Shown here in pieces: positions 32,482 to 40,922 of a stretch of 64,000 bases of DNA. The translations under genes and the position numbers were made by a program. Source of the stretch: JAVJSD01 sp040219575 (lineage in GTDB: Bacteria > Planctomycetota > Planctomycetia > Pirellulales > Pirellulaceae); the NCBI GenBank assembly GCA_040219575.1, contig JAVJSD010000021.1, positions 1 through 64,000 on the forward strand. The letters run 5' to 3'. Position 1 is the first letter of the stretch; each line of letters begins with the position of its first letter. The notes under the pieces are model-generated. The model had not been told where the DNA came from. It did not search any database and saw only the letters and a program-made list of their open reading frames with translations.

Positions 32482-33093
32482 TCACCGCCCGTCGCCTTCG
32501 GTGGGTAATGGGGCGAAGGCCTCCTCGGCGTTGAGGATTTGCACGGCGATTTCCGCCAGTTTCAGATTCTTTTCGCTGGCCAGCTTCTGCAGCCTGCGGA
32601 AGGAGGCCGGTTCGTCGAGCCCCGTGCGCTTCATGAGGATGCCCTTGGCGCGCTCGATCTGCTTGCGATCGGCCAGCGCCTGGCGCAGGTCGTCGGCCTC
32701 CTTGCGCAGTTCGAGAAACTGGGCGAAGCGGCGCATGGCGATGGCGATGGCCGGCTCCAGGTCGGCCTGTTTGATCGGCTTGATCAAGTACGACATCACA
32801 TGGTCGGCTTCCGCCCGCTCGATCAGCGACTGGTCGTGGTAGCCCGACACGAGGATGAAGGGGATCGGATTCTCGCGAAACACGCGGACGGCGGCCTCGA
32901 TGCCGTCCAACTGCGGCATGTTGATATCGCTGATCACGAGCTCCGGCTTGAGCGTCCGACAATGCTCGACAAGTTGCGCCCCGTTCTCCGCGACGGAGAC
33001 CACGATGTGCCCCATCCGCGTCAGGATCTTCTCGAAGTATTCCTGCATGTCGGGTTCGTCGTCGGCGACGGCGATACGGATTCGCGAGTTCAT
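32482..33093 (-). CDS. ANTAR-domain response regulator (AmiR/NasT-like)
   Basis: A 203-residue two-domain regulator. The receiver domain has the acidic pair at DD11-12, phospho-acceptor D56 in VISDINMP, S83 and K105 in YLIKPIK. A coiled linker leads to the ANTAR domain (~128-188), with QIERAKGILMKRTGLDE the conserved RNA-binding helix pair. Such proteins bind hairpins in leader RNAs and prevent termination. The histidine kinase is not adjacent. ATG 33093 was preferred to an upstream start because it begins the receiver domain. Confidence 0.9.
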   Translation of the reverse strand: MNSRIRIAVADDEPDMQEYFEKILTRMGHIVVSVAENGAQLVEHCRTLKPELVISDINMPQLDGIEAAVRVFRENPIPFILVSGYHDQSLIERAEADHVMSYLIKPIKQADLEPAIAIAMRRFAQFLELRKEADDLRQALADRKQIERAKGILMKRTGLDEPASFRRLQKLASEKNLKLAEIAVQILNAEEAFAPLPTEGDGR

Positions 33094-33329
33094 GCTCGCC
33101 CTCAGATGACGGTTCCGGTGGAGAAGGTTGCGGCCACGGCCGGTCGGCCGTGACGCGTCACGCTTGAGACAGCAATCGGCATGCCAACCCCTGTCGCAGA
33201 ACACGGTCCGTCGCCGGACATCCGAGAAGTACGAAAAACTGATTTTGACGGCCCGAATTCTCACCGCCAGGTTGTCCCACCAGGGCGCGCATGGGGCGGG
33301 CAGTTTCGCGCGCCGCCTCGCTCGCTGGC

Positions 33330-33340
33330 GGGGGGGGGGG
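33330..33340. repeat. Run of eleven G
   Basis: A G11 homopolymer on the plus strand (C11 on minus) two bases beyond the bcp stop codon. It is an obvious slippage or sequencing-error site. Since it lies 3' of the stop in bcp orientation, it does not change the bcp frame. Confidence 0.85.
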
Positions 33341-33342
33341 TG

Positions 33343-33819
33343 TCAGTCGCCCAGTTCCGCCAGGGCGTCGAGCACTTGCTGATCGTGGCCGTCGACCGTG
33401 ACCCGCTTCCAAACCTTCGCGACTTTGCCGTCGGCGTCGATCAAGAATGTCGAACGCTGAATGCCCATCGATTTCTTGCCGTACATGTTCTTCTCTCGCC
33501 AGGCGCCGTATTTTTCGGCCACGGCGTGGTCCGGATCGGCCAGCAGCGAGAAGTTGAGCTGGTACTTGTCGCGGAATTTGACGTGGCTCTCGACGCTGTC
33601 GGGACTGACGCCGAAGACCTGCGCCCCGGCCTTGGCCAACTCCGCCTTGCGATCGCGAAAGGCGCAGGCCTCCTTGGTGCAACCGGGCGTATCGTCCTTG
33701 GGGTAGAAATACAAAACGACGGGCGAGCCCTTCAGCTGCGAGAGCTTCACCTTCTTCCCGTCCACGTCGGTCAGCGTGAACGCGGGCGCCTTTTCACCTT
33801 GCTCGATCCAATCGGCCAT
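33343..33819 (-). CDS. bcp: Thioredoxin-dependent thiol peroxidase (Bcp)
   Basis: A 158-residue atypical 2-Cys peroxiredoxin that reduces hydrogen peroxide and organic peroxides in the cytoplasm. The peroxidatic motif is YPKDDTPGCTKEACAFRD, with C47 and the resolving C52 five residues later, as in Bcp. FSLLADPDHAVAEKYGAW and STFLIDADGKVAKVWKRV are the other family blocks. There is no signal peptide, unlike the paralogue at 54291-54884. It reads leftward, diverging from rsfS. Confidence 0.95.
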   Translation of the reverse strand: MADWIEQGEKAPAFTLTDVDGKKVKLSQLKGSPVVLYFYPKDDTPGCTKEACAFRDRKAELAKAGAQVFGVSPDSVESHVKFRDKYQLNFSLLADPDHAVAEKYGAWREKNMYGKKSMGIQRSTFLIDADGKVAKVWKRVTVDGHDQQVLDALAELGD

Positions 33820-34016
33820 CAGCTTGGTCTCCGGGGGTTCGTGAGAGTAATCCGGCGGATTATAGCGTGGCGACGAGAAGGCGTTCGAGCGGTGATCCCG
33901 GTCGGTGATCCCGCGCTGGGGACGACGCGGAGGCGGCCGGGGCGAACCTTCCCGCTGTCCAATCGGTCGTGGTTAAGTAGAATGGGAGATGGGTTAAGTT
34001 GAACCGTCCAAACGAC

Positions 34017-34023
34017 AAAGGAG
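34017..34023 (+). promoter_or_regulatory. Ribosome binding site that decides the rsfS start
   Basis: AAAGGAG ends five bases before the GTG at 34029. An in-frame TTG at 33999 has no such site, so the GTG is the better start. Confidence 0.75.
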
Positions 34024-34028
34024 AATTC

Positions 34029-34448
34029 GTGGGAAGCACGCCTGCCGGACAGGCGGCCGTTCACCGGGCCAATCCCGAGCGCAGCCTGCAATTGGCGCTC
34101 GCCGCCGCCCGCACCGCGGCCGAGAACCGGGGAAGCGACATCGTGGTGCTCGACACGAGCGGGCAGACGGCGCTCTTCGACTATTTCGTGATCGCCACGG
34201 GCACGAGCCGGCGGCAGTTGCACGCCATCAGCGAGGAGATCGACCATCGTCTGGAAGACGACCTGGGCGACCAGCGGATGAGCATCTCGGGCTACGACGA
34301 GAGTCAGTGGATCGTGCTGGACTACGGCACGGTGGTGATTCACCTGTTCGACGAAGAGACGCGCTCGTACTACGCGCTCGAGGATCTGTGGGCCGAGGCG
34401 CCCCGCGTCGACTTGACCGACATCGTGCCAAGCCGCGGCGGCCGCTGA
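34029..34448 (+). CDS. rsfS: Ribosomal silencing factor RsfS
   Basis: A 139-residue RsfS (Iojap/YbeB family), which binds ribosomal protein uL14 and blocks subunit joining when nutrients are short. The conserved block IVVLDTSGQTALFDYFVIATGTSRRQ spans the first strand-helix-strand. SGYDESQWIVLDYGTVVIHLFDEETRSYYALEDLW is the family's second block, with W-I-V-L-D-Y-G and H-x-F-x-x-x-x-R-x-x-Y all present. The gene stands alone between bcp and argS, not beside nadD as in many bacteria. Confidence 0.93.
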   Translation: MGSTPAGQAAVHRANPERSLQLALAAARTAAENRGSDIVVLDTSGQTALFDYFVIATGTSRRQLHAISEEIDHRLEDDLGDQRMSISGYDESQWIVLDYGTVVIHLFDEETRSYYALEDLWAEAPRVDLTDIVPSRGGR

Positions 34449-34795
34449 CGCCGCGTCAACTCGACCGCCGCGCGGCGTCACGGGGCGATCCTGGCTCGTC
34501 GAATCGAGCGAGATGACGTATCTTATCGCTATTCTCGCTTCGGTCTTCGATGGCTGTCATGTCGATGTCGATCGAGGATCGTTTCGCCGCAGGCCCCACT
34601 GGCGGCGCGACGCGGGGTGTTGTGCGACGCTCTCTTGTGACGTCAAGCTCAACCCCACCTGACCGTCGACTCCCGCGCAGGCCGCTGGCCTTGCGGTTAA
34701 ACGACTCTCGTGGATTTCAGCGCCGACATTGGTAGTGCGGGATTCAATAATCCTTATTCCCACCCGATTCTTCTCCTTGAGTCGCCGACGCGTCG
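34449..34795. other. Intergenic region with decayed family A element
   Basis: GCGCAGGCCGCTGGCCTTGC then GGTTAAACGACT (34676-34706) is a decayed right arm, and TGTGCGACGC (34621) may be the GTGCGCAC centre. GCCGACATTGGTAG near 34723 matches the family flank TGCCGACGATGTAG. No gene is seen. The argS leader (ATTCTTCTCCTTGAG) is at the end. Confidence 0.55.
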
Positions 34796-36766
34796 ATGAA
34801 CATTCTTTCGGAATTGAAGGCCCGTTTTGAGACGGCCCTGTCGGGATTGACCAGCGACGCGGCGCCGCTGCTGGAGATGATCCGACCGGCGCAGGATCCC
34901 AAGTTCGGCGACTACCAGGCCAACTGCGCCATGCCGCTGAAGAAAGAGTTGGATCGGCCGTCGCCGGAGATCGCGGCGGAGATCGTCGCTCGACTCGATG
35001 TGGCCGACATGTGCCACGAGCCGGAAATCGCCGGTCCGGGCTTCATCAATCTGCGATTGAAGGATGCGTGGCTGGCCGAGCAACTGCATTTGGCGCTGCA
35101 CGATGTGCGATTGGGGGTGCCGCGTGTCGAGAGTCCACGGACGTTCGTGATCGATTACTCCTCGCCCAACGTGGCCAAGCCGATGCACGTGGGGCATATC
35201 CGCTCGACGGTGATCGGCGATGCATTGTGCCGCACGCTGCGGTTTTTGGGGCATCGCGTGATCAGCGACAACCACCTGGGCGACTGGGGCACGCAGTTCG
35301 GCATGATCATCTACGGCTACAAGAATTTCTGCGATCCGCACGCGTACGAGCGGAACCCGGTGGCGGAGCTTGGACGCCTGTACAAGCTGGTCAACAAGCT
35401 GGTGGAGTACCACCAGGCGAAGGCGGCCATCCCGCGGCTCGAGCAGCAGGCCGTGCAAAGCGAAGTGCGGCTCGACGAGCAGCGGGCGGAGTTGGCGGAC
35501 CTCGACAAGGCGGCTCAGAAGCAGGCCAACAAAGAGATCCAGCGATCCGAGCGGCAACTCGCCGAACAACTCAAATCGCTCGAAGAGCAGCGCGAAAAGG
35601 TCACGGGCGTCGAGAGCGACTCGCAGATGGCCCTGCTGGCGAGAGACCATGGGCGGATCGCCGACGCCGTGCTCGAGGAGACCGCCAAGCTGCACGCCGA
35701 TGACGAGGAGAATCTCGCCTTGTGGCATCGCTTCCTGCCGCATTGCCGCGACGAGATTCAAAGCGTCTATCGGCGGTTGGGCGTGGAGTTCGACTACGAG
35801 TACGGCGAAAGCTTCTATCACGACCGCCTGGCCGCGGTGGTCGACGATCTGGCGAAGAAGGGACTCGCCACCGAGAGCGAAGGGGCGATCTGCGTGTTCC
35901 TGGAAGGCTACGAGGCGCCGATGATCGTCCGCAAGAAGGACGGTGCGTTTCTGTACGCCACCACCGACCTGGCGACGATCCAGTACCGCATGGAGACCTG
36001 GAGCCCGGACGCGATTCTGTATGTCGTCGATCACCGGCAGGGCGAGCATTTCGGCAAGCTGTTCGCCGCGGTGCGGTTGTGGGGCTACGACGACGTGGAG
36101 CTCGAGCACATCGCCTTCGGCACCGTGTTGGGCAAGGACGGCAAGCCGTTTCGGACCCGCTCGGGCGACGTGGCGAACCTGGAGGACCTGCTCGATCAGG
36201 CGGTCGCCACCGCGCTGCGGGTGGTCAGCGAGAACGACGAGGCCAAACCATCGCCAGAGTTGAGCGCCGAAGAACGTTCCCGCATCGCCGGCATCGTGGG
36301 GCACGCCGCCGTGAAATACGCCGATCTGTCGCACAATCGCACGAGCGACTACAAGTTCGAACTCGACAAGATGGTGGCCCTGCAAGGCAACACGGCGACC
36401 TACATGCAGTACAGCTATGCGCGTACGCAGAGCATCTTCGCTCGGGGCGGAGTCGAAATCGCGGCGCTGCGCGAGAGCGAGGTCGTCGTCTCGATCAATC
36501 ACCCGGCGGAACGGGCGCTCGCGCTCGAAGTGTTGCGGTTCCAGCAGGCGCTCGACGACACGGCGACCGGCTACTTTCCGCACAACATCACTGGCTACCT
36601 GTTTGAATTGGCGCGGCGGTTTTCGACGTTCTTCGAACAGTGCCCCGTGTTGAAGGCGGAGACGGAGAAGCTCCGCGACAGTCGGCTGATGCTATGCGAC
36701 GTGACAGGCCGCACGATCCGGCAAGGGCTCGAACTGCTCGGCATCGACGTCATCGACAAGATGTGA
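34796..36766 (+). CDS. argS: Arginyl-tRNA synthetase with coiled-coil insertion
   Basis: A 656-residue class I ArgRS. The N-terminal Add1 domain is followed by VIDYSSPNVAKPMHVGHIRS, with HVGH at 131-134, and DNHLGDWGTQFGM. ATTDLATIQYR (~393) is the catalytic-core block, RTRSGDVANLEDLL (~458) replaces KMSKS as in other ArgRS proteins, and the C-terminal anticodon domain has VALQGNTATYMQYSYART. An extra highly charged helical stretch (~206-272, rich in Glu, Gln, Lys and Arg) lies in the catalytic half and makes it ~80 residues longer than E. coli ArgRS. The insert is predicted coiled coil by heptad look only. Confidence 0.95.
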   Translation: MNILSELKARFETALSGLTSDAAPLLEMIRPAQDPKFGDYQANCAMPLKKELDRPSPEIAAEIVARLDVADMCHEPEIAGPGFINLRLKDAWLAEQLHLALHDVRLGVPRVESPRTFVIDYSSPNVAKPMHVGHIRSTVIGDALCRTLRFLGHRVISDNHLGDWGTQFGMIIYGYKNFCDPHAYERNPVAELGRLYKLVNKLVEYHQAKAAIPRLEQQAVQSEVRLDEQRAELADLDKAAQKQANKEIQRSERQLAEQLKSLEEQREKVTGVESDSQMALLARDHGRIADAVLEETAKLHADDEENLALWHRFLPHCRDEIQSVYRRLGVEFDYEYGESFYHDRLAAVVDDLAKKGLATESEGAICVFLEGYEAPMIVRKKDGAFLYATTDLATIQYRMETWSPDAILYVVDHRQGEHFGKLFAAVRLWGYDDVELEHIAFGTVLGKDGKPFRTRSGDVANLEDLLDQAVATALRVVSENDEAKPSPELSAEERSRIAGIVGHAAVKYADLSHNRTSDYKFELDKMVALQGNTATYMQYSYARTQSIFARGGVEIAALRESEVVVSINHPAERALALEVLRFQQALDDTATGYFPHNITGYLFELARRFSTFFEQCPVLKAETEKLRDSRLMLCDVTGRTIRQGLELLGIDVIDKM

Positions 36767-36873
36767 TCATGGTGGTTTGAGTACGCCGGAACAACCGCAG
36801 GGCGCTGCGGCACGGGGCGCCGTCGACGGTTGAAGCTTGGCCACGTGGTTTCGTTCGCGCGGCGTTTGAGAAT

Positions 36874-36906
36874 TGCCGGAACAGCGCACGGCTTGTTCCG
36901 GCCTAC
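36874..36906 (-). repeat. REP-like hairpin, GCCGGAACA core, GTAG foot
   Basis: On the minus strand GTAG then GCCGGAACAAGCCGTGCGC and TGTTCCGGC, giving a 9-bp stem. Its foot is one base from the serA stop (36908). A decayed companion, GCCGGAACAACCGCAGGG, is at 36784-36801 in the same gap. Confidence 0.75.
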
Positions 36907-36907
36907 T

Positions 36908-38536
36908 TCAGCCTTGCAGCCAGGCGGGAAGCTCGCCGGCGGGGGGGAGTTCGATCACGCGGACGCTCTGGATGTGGTCCATGGCCAGCACCTCGTCGAG
37001 TGCGGCTTGCGGCGGCAGGCTGTCGAGATTCAGCACGCCGATCGCGGCGCCGCCCGGAGCGGTTCCCGCGCGGCCGACCGCCATCTGGGCGATGTTCACC
37101 TCGTGATTGCCGAAGATGGTGCCGACGCGGCCGATGATGCCGGGCACGTCGTCGTGCGTGAAGATCAGCAGCTTGCCGTCGAGGTAGGCTTCCAGCCGAT
37201 ACTCGCCCAGGCGGAACAGCCGCGGCATGTCGTTGCCGAACAGGGTGCCGCCGGCGCTGTACACCTTGCCGTCGCCTTCGACTTCGGCGTTGATCGAGGA
37301 ACTGAAGGCGCCCATGTGGCTGCGCGTCTCTTCCTCCAGCCGCGTGCCGCGCTCGCGCAGCAACACCTCGGCGTTGACGATGTTCACGTCCTCGTCGAGC
37401 ACCCGCTCGAGCAGTCCCGCGCAGAAGGCGGCCGTCAGCAGTTTGGTGTTCTTGCTCGCCACCTCGCCGCGATACCGCAACCGGCAGGTGCCGGCGCCGC
37501 TGCCGTGCCATTGTGCGAGCAACAGCCCCAGCCGGTAGGCGACGTCGAGATAGCCGCGCAGCGTCTCCAAGGTCTTGGGGTCGATGGCCGCCATGTTCAC
37601 GGCGTGGCGAATCTCGCCGGTGGTCAGGAAGTTCACCAGCAGATGCACCGCCTCGACCGCCACCTGGGTTTGCGCCTCTTCGGTGCTGGCGCCGAGGTGC
37701 GGCGTGCAGAGAACATCCGGTCGGCCGAACAGCGGACTGCTGGTGCAGGGCTCTTCGCAGAAAACGTCGAGCGCCACGCCGCCCAACTTGCCGCTCTCCA
37801 GACCCGCCAGCAGCGCCTGTTCGTTGTAGATGCCGCCGCGGGCGGCGTTGATCAGCCGCGCGCCGGGCTTGAGCAGTTCCAGCGTTTCAATGTTGATCAG
37901 GTCCTTCGTCTCGGGCGTAAGCGGCGTATGCACGGTGAGGTAATCGACCCGCGGCAGCATGTCGCGCACATCGCCGACCAGTTCGACCCCCAGTTGCTCG
38001 GCCCGTTCGGCGGAAAGGAACGGATCGAAGCCCAGGAGTTTCATCTCGAAGGCCTTGGCCCGTTTGGCGATCTCCTGCCCGATGCGCCCCAGGCCGATGA
38101 TGCCGAGGGTCTTATCGGCGAGTTGCGCGCCCATGAACGACTTGCGGTCCCAGCGTCCCTCGACGAGGCTCTGGTTCGCCGGGGCGATGTTCCGCGACAG
38201 GGCCAGCATCAGGGCGAAGGCGTGCTCGGCGGTGCTGAGCGTATTGCCGGCCGGCGTGTTCATCACCACGATGCCGTGCCGGGTGGCCGCGACCTTGTCG
38301 ATGTTGTCGGTCCCCACGCCGGCCCGCACGATCGCCTTCAGGCGGTGATTGCCTTGCAGCGATTCGGCGGTGATTTTCACGCCGCTGCGGCAGATGGCGC
38401 CGTCGAACTCGGCGAGCGCCGAGCGCAGGTCGTCGCCTTTGAGCCCCGTGCGGACTTCGTACTCAACGCCCTTGGCGGCGTCGAGCAGGTCGAGTCCTTC
38501 CTGGGCGATGCTGTCGAGAACGAGAACGCGTGGCAT
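36908..38536 (-). CDS. serA: D-3-phosphoglycerate dehydrogenase
   Basis: A 542-residue SerA, the first step of serine synthesis (3-phosphoglycerate to 3-phosphohydroxypyruvate). The NAD fold contains LGIIGLGRIGQEIAKRAK, and active-site Arg, Glu and His lie in AARGGIYNEQALL and TPHLGASTEEAQ. The long form has the intervening ASB domain and a C-terminal ACT domain (FTHDDVPGIIGRVGTIFGNH), which binds serine for feedback inhibition in related enzymes. It lies downstream of serC in the same direction, so the two probably share a transcript through a REPIN in the spacer. Confidence 0.96.
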   Translation of the reverse strand: MPRVLVLDSIAQEGLDLLDAAKGVEYEVRTGLKGDDLRSALAEFDGAICRSGVKITAESLQGNHRLKAIVRAGVGTDNIDKVAATRHGIVVMNTPAGNTLSTAEHAFALMLALSRNIAPANQSLVEGRWDRKSFMGAQLADKTLGIIGLGRIGQEIAKRAKAFEMKLLGFDPFLSAERAEQLGVELVGDVRDMLPRVDYLTVHTPLTPETKDLINIETLELLKPGARLINAARGGIYNEQALLAGLESGKLGGVALDVFCEEPCTSSPLFGRPDVLCTPHLGASTEEAQTQVAVEAVHLLVNFLTTGEIRHAVNMAAIDPKTLETLRGYLDVAYRLGLLLAQWHGSGAGTCRLRYRGEVASKNTKLLTAAFCAGLLERVLDEDVNIVNAEVLLRERGTRLEEETRSHMGAFSSSINAEVEGDGKVYSAGGTLFGNDMPRLFRLGEYRLEAYLDGKLLIFTHDDVPGIIGRVGTIFGNHEVNIAQMAVGRAGTAPGGAAIGVLNLDSLPPQAALDEVLAMDHIQSVRVIELPPAGELPAWLQG

Positions 38537-38555
38537 GGGGATCTACTTTCTCGAA

Positions 38556-38629
38556 GTACGACGGACGTCGACGTCCGTCGAACCGTTACCGAATTGCCGG
38601 GAAGCGACGGACGCGTAGGTCCGTCGTAC
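38556..38629. repeat. REPIN-like doublet, GACGGAC core, GTAC foot
   Basis: The left arm is GTACGACGGACGTCGACG and TCCGTCG, the right arm CGACGGACGCGTAGGTCCG and TCGTAC. The foot is GTAC, a change from the common GTAG. It lies between serC and serA. A related copy is at 42032-42098. Confidence 0.8.
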
Positions 38630-38656
38630 ATGGCGCATCGCCGTTCAAAGCACCTA

Positions 38657-39766
38657 TCAGCCGTTGAGCTTGTGGAACTCTTCCATGTAGTCGCGCAGCT
38701 CGCGAACGCCCTCGATGGGCATGGCGTTGTAGATCGAGGCGCGGATGCCGCCGACGCTGCGATGTCCCTTGAGGTCGGTCAGTCCCCGCTCGGCCGCTTG
38801 CGCGACGAACCGCTTTTCAAGTTCCTCGTCGGGCAAGCGGAAGGTGACGTTCATCAGCGAACGGCTGTCGACCTGCGCGTGGGGACGGTAGAAGCCGCCG
38901 CTGGCGTCGATCACGTCGTACAGCAACTTCGCCTTCTCGCGATTGCGCTGGTGCATGGCCTCCAGCCCGCCCACCTCGTCGCGCAGCCACTGCACGATCA
39001 GGCCGAGCGTGTAGATGGCGAACGTGCAGGGCGTGTTGTAGAGCGAGCCGGCGTCGGCGTGGGCCTTGTAGTTCATGTAGCCGGGCAGCGAGTCCTGGCT
39101 GCGGGAGAGCAGGTCTTCGCGGAGGATGACGACCGTGACGCCCGCCGCCCCAGCGTTCTTCTGAGCGCAGGCGTAAATCAAACCGTAACGCCCCACGTCG
39201 ACGGGCCGGCTGATAAAGTCGGACGAAAAATCGCACACCAGCGGCGCCGGGCCGACCGCGGGCGCGCCGTCGAACTGCACGCCCTGAATCGTCTCGTTCG
39301 AGGTGATGTGCACGTAGGCGGCAGCGTCACTGCAATGCAATGCGCCCGCTGCGGGCAAACGGTCGTAGTTGGTCGCGCCGCCGTCCCAAATCGCCTTGGC
39401 GTCGCCTTCCTTCACCGCCTCGTTGAGGGCGTACTTGCCCCAGGCGCCGTGGACCACGTACTCGGCGGTCTTGCCGGATCCGCGGAGCAGGTTCATCGGA
39501 ATCATCGAGAACTGCAGCCGCGATCCGCCTTGCAGGAACAGGACCTTATAGTTGTCGGGCACGCCCATCAGCTGCCGTAGATCGTGCTCGGCGGTCTTCA
39601 GGATCTCGGTGAAGGCGGGACTCCGGTGGCTGATTTCCAGAATCGAACTTCCGACGCCCGGCAAGGCGAGCAAATCGGCCTGAATCTTCTGGAGCACCGG
39701 TAGCGGCATGGCGGCCGGTCCGGCGGAAAAGTTAAACACGCGTTCGACTTGCGTACTGCTGGCCAC
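38657..39766 (-). CDS. serC: Phosphoserine aminotransferase
   Basis: A 369-residue PLP enzyme for the second step of serine synthesis. The N-terminus VFNFSAGPAAMP is the SerC signature. LQGGSRLQFSMIPMNLL follows near 76 (the usual Q-G-G-A-T has S-R-L here), and VCDFSSDFISRPVDV is near 185. The Schiff-base lysine is in CAQKNAGAAGVT (~207). The C-terminus has RASIYNAMP. It starts with GTG. It is followed by serA, 120 bp downstream, and is the first gene of the pair. Confidence 0.94.
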   Translation of the reverse strand: MASSTQVERVFNFSAGPAAMPLPVLQKIQADLLALPGVGSSILEISHRSPAFTEILKTAEHDLRQLMGVPDNYKVLFLQGGSRLQFSMIPMNLLRGSGKTAEYVVHGAWGKYALNEAVKEGDAKAIWDGGATNYDRLPAAGALHCSDAAAYVHITSNETIQGVQFDGAPAVGPAPLVCDFSSDFISRPVDVGRYGLIYACAQKNAGAAGVTVVILREDLLSRSQDSLPGYMNYKAHADAGSLYNTPCTFAIYTLGLIVQWLRDEVGGLEAMHQRNREKAKLLYDVIDASGGFYRPHAQVDSRSLMNVTFRLPDEELEKRFVAQAAERGLTDLKGHRSVGGIRASIYNAMPIEGVRELRDYMEEFHKLNG

Positions 39767-40119
39767 GGTGGGCTCCTCGCGAGAAAAATACGACGAATTG
39801 CCGCGATTCTACGCTTTGCCCGCCATGCTGAGAAGGTCGGCAGGCGGCTCGGCGAGCCGCTTTGAGGACACAAGAAGCAGCAGGAGGGAGCGGAGGGAGC
39901 AGAGAAAATGGAAGGAGGCAATGGTAGACGTGCCCCGAGGCCTTGGCACGACGGCCTTCGACTCAATCGCCCTTACGGGAAGAGTAGATGGCCCAGCCCC
40001 AAGCGCAATCCTCTCCGCTTTCTTGCTTCCTCCTGTTCAAATCCTTCCGCTTCGGCCTACGATGATCCCAGGAATCGTGGCCAGACGCCGCTCCGCTTCG
40101 CATTGCAGCAAAGGACGTC
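39767..40119. other. Divergent intergenic region before serC and ribE
   Basis: It should hold promoters for leftward serC and rightward ribE. It contains a purine-rich strand (AGGAGGGAGCGGAGGGAGCAG near 39880), a GCGGCTC/GAGCCGC stem near 39843 and a GTAG-like hairpin (GTAGACGTGCCCCGAGGCC then TTGGCACG) near 39922. I looked for an FMN riboswitch and saw no match. Confidence 0.5.
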
Positions 40120-40719
40120 ATGTTCTCGGGACTTGTGCAGAAACTGGGGAAGGTGGCGGCGATCGAAGATCGCCCGCCCGGGGTGCGGCTGGTCGTAGAC
40201 ACGGGCGAACTTGCCGCCGGCGCGGCGATCGGCGCCAGCGTGGCGGTCAACGGCTGCTGCCTGACGGTGGTCGGGCGGCAGGGAGAGCAACTCGCCTTCG
40301 ACGCCGGGGCGGAGACGCTCAGCCGTACGAATCTGGGACGGCTGAAGGTCGGAGATCGTGTGAACCTGGAGACCTCGCTCAAGATCGGCGACGAACTGGG
40401 CGGCCACTTCGTCACCGGACACATCGACGCAGTCGGCACGCTCGACGAGCGAATCGACGAGGGGGACTGGTCGACCTGCTGGTATCGCGTGCCGGCGCGG
40501 CTGACCACGCAGATGGCCGGCAAGGGATCGGTGGCGGTCGACGGCGTCAGCCTGACGCTCGTCGACGTGGAGGACGAGCGGTTCAGCGTGGCCCTCATCC
40601 CGCATACGCTGGCGGCGACCACGCTCGGCAGTCTGGCGCTCGGCGGCCAAGTGAACATCGAAACCGACGTGCTGGCGAAGTACGTCGCCCGGGCCGTCTC
40701 CGCCGCGATGGAAAGGTGA
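40120..40719 (+). CDS. ribE: Riboflavin synthase alpha chain
   Basis: A 199-residue riboflavin synthase, which dismutates two lumazine molecules to riboflavin. It is two tandem lumazine-binding barrels. The first starts MFSGLVQKLGKV with ASVAVNGCCLTVV and TNLGRLKVGDRVNLE. The second starts GGHFVTGHIDAVG with GSVAVDGVSLTLV and TLGSLALGGQVNIETD. Both have the family's repeated pattern. AAAGGA precedes the ATG. No other riboflavin gene is adjacent, so the genes are dispersed here. Confidence 0.94.
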   Translation: MFSGLVQKLGKVAAIEDRPPGVRLVVDTGELAAGAAIGASVAVNGCCLTVVGRQGEQLAFDAGAETLSRTNLGRLKVGDRVNLETSLKIGDELGGHFVTGHIDAVGTLDERIDEGDWSTCWYRVPARLTTQMAGKGSVAVDGVSLTLVDVEDERFSVALIPHTLAATTLGSLALGGQVNIETDVLAKYVARAVSAAMER

Positions 40720-40922
40720 GCACCTGCCGCGTTGGTGGGGGCGCTCTGAATTCGGCGGAACATTTTCTTGATTCTCGCTTGGGCTCAGCGATAATGCCCG
40801 CTGGCGGATGATGGATCGGAATCAAGCTGGGTTTTCGCCCGGCGCTCGCCGTCCGCCGTTTCTGCGTAGATCCCTGCCAACTTTCCAGCTTGGTACGCCG
40901 CACTCTCGAAAGGAATGCTCTG

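Noticed and set aside
39767..40119. FMN riboswitch upstream of riboflavin synthase
   Set aside because: I looked for the conserved FMN-aptamer segments and saw none; only unrelated stems are there.
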